Below, piece by piece: positions 6,009-6,873 of a DNA stretch of 6,873 bases. Each line of letters begins with the position of its first letter. Position 1 is the stretch's first letter. The position numbers were made by a program, and so were the translations under genes. The DNA comes from an uncultured Clostridia bacterium (lineage in GTDB: Bacteria > Bacillota > Clostridia > Christensenellales > Borkfalkiaceae). A model generated the notes under the pieces. That model was not told the DNA's origin and searched no databases. It saw nothing but the letters and a program-made list of their open reading frames with translations. The stretch is from assembly GCA_947630775.1 (NCBI GenBank), contig CANRIY010000085.1, positions 1 through 6,873 of the forward strand. The letters are read 5' to 3'.

Positions 6009-6040
6009 CCCGAATGCAAAAACTGCGTTCGGGTATTTTT
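6009..6040 (+). terminator. Intrinsic terminator of the toxin-antitoxin operon
   Basis: CCCGAATGCA (6009-6018) pairs with TGCGTTCGGG (6024-6033) through ten base pairs including one G-T pair, with loop AAAAC. TATTTTT (6034-6040) follows. It lies 25 bases after the toxin stop codon. Its T-tract ends exactly one base before the spoVAD start codon at 6041, which is unusually tight. Confidence 0.85.
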
Positions 6041-6873
6041 ATGGGGAATCAAACGATCTATTTCAAAAAACAGCCGCGCATTGTGGCGACGAGCACCATT
6101 GCGGGACCCAAGGAGTGCGAGGGGGTCATCGGCAGATATGTCGAGACGGCGCTTGCGGACGATATGTTCGGCGAGAGCACCTACGAAAAGGCGGAATGCA
6201 AGATGCTCTCCAAGGTCATCGACGGGGCGATCGCAAACGCGGGGCTTGATCGCGACGAGGTGGATCTCATCGTCTCGGGCGATCTTCTCAACCAGATCAT
6301 TTCGGCGAGTTTCGCGGCGCGCGACTTCTCCATTCCCTTTTTGGGGGTGTACGGCGCCTGTTCCACGATGGCGGAATCGCTCGCCGTTGCGGCGGCGTTC
6401 GTCAACGGGGGACTGTGCAAGCGGGTCGTTGCGGCGACGGGCAGCCACTTTGCCTCGGCGGAACGGCAATACCGCTATCCCTTGGAGCTCGGCTGTACCC
6501 GTCCGCCCCAGTCGCAGTGGACGGTGACGGCGGCGGGCGGCGCACTCGTTGCGGAAGCGGGGGAAGGCGTCAAAATTACGGCGGCGACGCTCGGAAAAGT
6601 CGTCGATTTCGGCATCACCGACGTCAACAACATGGGCGCCGCCATGGCCCCTGCCGCGGCGGACACCATTTTGGCGCATTTCCGCGGGACGAAGGAGAAC
6701 GTGGAGGACTACGACCTCATCGTCACGGGCGATTTAGGGGCGCTCGGCAGCCGTATTCTGAAGGATCTTACATGGGAAAAGGGGCTCAATATCAATAAAA
6801 ATCATGTGGATTGCGGGGAAATTATCTATAATGTCATAGAAGACGAGTATCAGGGCGGAAGCGGCGCGGGGTG
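6041..6873 (+). CDS. spoVAD: Stage V sporulation protein AD (3' end missing)
   Basis: The frame runs from ATG 6041 to the window edge, giving 277 full codons of a family about 340 residues long. SpoVAD has a thiolase/ketoacyl-synthase-like fold and is part of the SpoVA machinery that carries dipicolinic acid into the forespore and out at germination; it binds dipicolinic acid. Hallmarks seen are GNQT (2-5), AGPKE (21-25), SGDLLNQIIS (79-88), IPFLGVYGACST (98-109), the SAERQYRYP block, NMGAAMAPAAADT (197-209), TGDLG (229-233), DCGEIIY and a final GGSG. ATG 6041 gives an N-terminus like that of known SpoVAD proteins. No Shine-Dalgarno sequence precedes it, and an in-frame ATG at 6014 lies inside the terminator hairpin. 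The upstream neighbour is a toxin and not the expected spoVAC. No clear sporulation sigma-factor promoter was found, so its expression is unexplained. Confidence 0.95.
   Translation, partial: MGNQTIYFKKQPRIVATSTIAGPKECEGVIGRYVETALADDMFGESTYEKAECKMLSKVIDGAIANAGLDRDEVDLIVSGDLLNQIISASFAARDFSIPFLGVYGACSTMAESLAVAAAFVNGGLCKRVVAATGSHFASAERQYRYPLELGCTRPPQSQWTVTAAGGALVAEAGEGVKITAATLGKVVDFGITDVNNMGAAMAPAAADTILAHFRGTKENVEDYDLIVTGDLGALGSRILKDLTWEKGLNINKNHVDCGEIIYNVIEDEYQGGSGAG

Noticed and set aside
6014..6016. In-frame ATG at 6014 as the spoVAD start
   Set aside because: It lies in the 5' arm of the toxin-antitoxin terminator, has no ribosome binding site and would add nine residues not expected from known SpoVAD N-termini.
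5372..6679. 435-codon open frame on the - strand opposite antitoxin, toxin and spoVAD
   Set aside because: It crosses three recognised genes and two intergenic signals on the other strand. The translation is Arg-rich with no family resemblance.

Overview
The window reads as a piece of the chromosome of an endospore-forming member of the Bacillota, most likely an uncultured gut-type Clostridia lineage. The evidence is a clear spoVAD gene at the right edge, Gram-positive style ribosome binding sites (runs of AGGAGG or GGGGGG), sigma-A type promoters, moderately GC-rich coding DNA, and short GC-rich palindromic repeats between genes. All five genes are on the + strand. I see no RNA gene, CRISPR array, transposase or phage gene.

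Layout. (1) Positions 1-3050 hold the 3' part of a very long gene for a surface protein. It has about nine alpha-helical repeats of 81-95 residues, then a beta-rich region resembling YDG/MBG surface domains, then one C-terminal membrane anchor. A strong intrinsic terminator follows. (2) Positions 3100-3270 hold a small palindromic repeat and a sigma-A promoter. The promoter drives a 552-residue nucleoside (uridine-type) kinase whose N-terminal half resembles threonyl-tRNA synthetase TGS/SAD domains (3271-4929). (3) Positions 4930-5310 are non-coding. They are filled by two GC-rich multi-hairpin repeats that flank a 117-bp element with near-perfect terminal inverted repeats. The last arm can also form a terminator. 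(4) Positions 5315-6040 hold a compact, self-contained type II toxin-antitoxin operon: promoter with extended -10, overlapping inverted-repeat operator candidate, Phd/YefM-type antitoxin, RelE/ParE-type toxin and terminator. (5) At 6041, directly after the T-tract of that terminator, begins spoVAD, which runs off the right edge.

The genes do not form one pathway. The surface protein, the kinase and the toxin-antitoxin pair look like separate transcription units. spoVAD normally sits between spoVAC and spoVAE, but here the gene upstream is the toxin, so the usual spoVA order is broken on that side. I do not see convincing evidence of an undescribed multi-gene system. The points most worth a second look are the repeat cluster at 4930-5292, the architecture of the surface protein, and the spoVAD/toxin-antitoxin junction.
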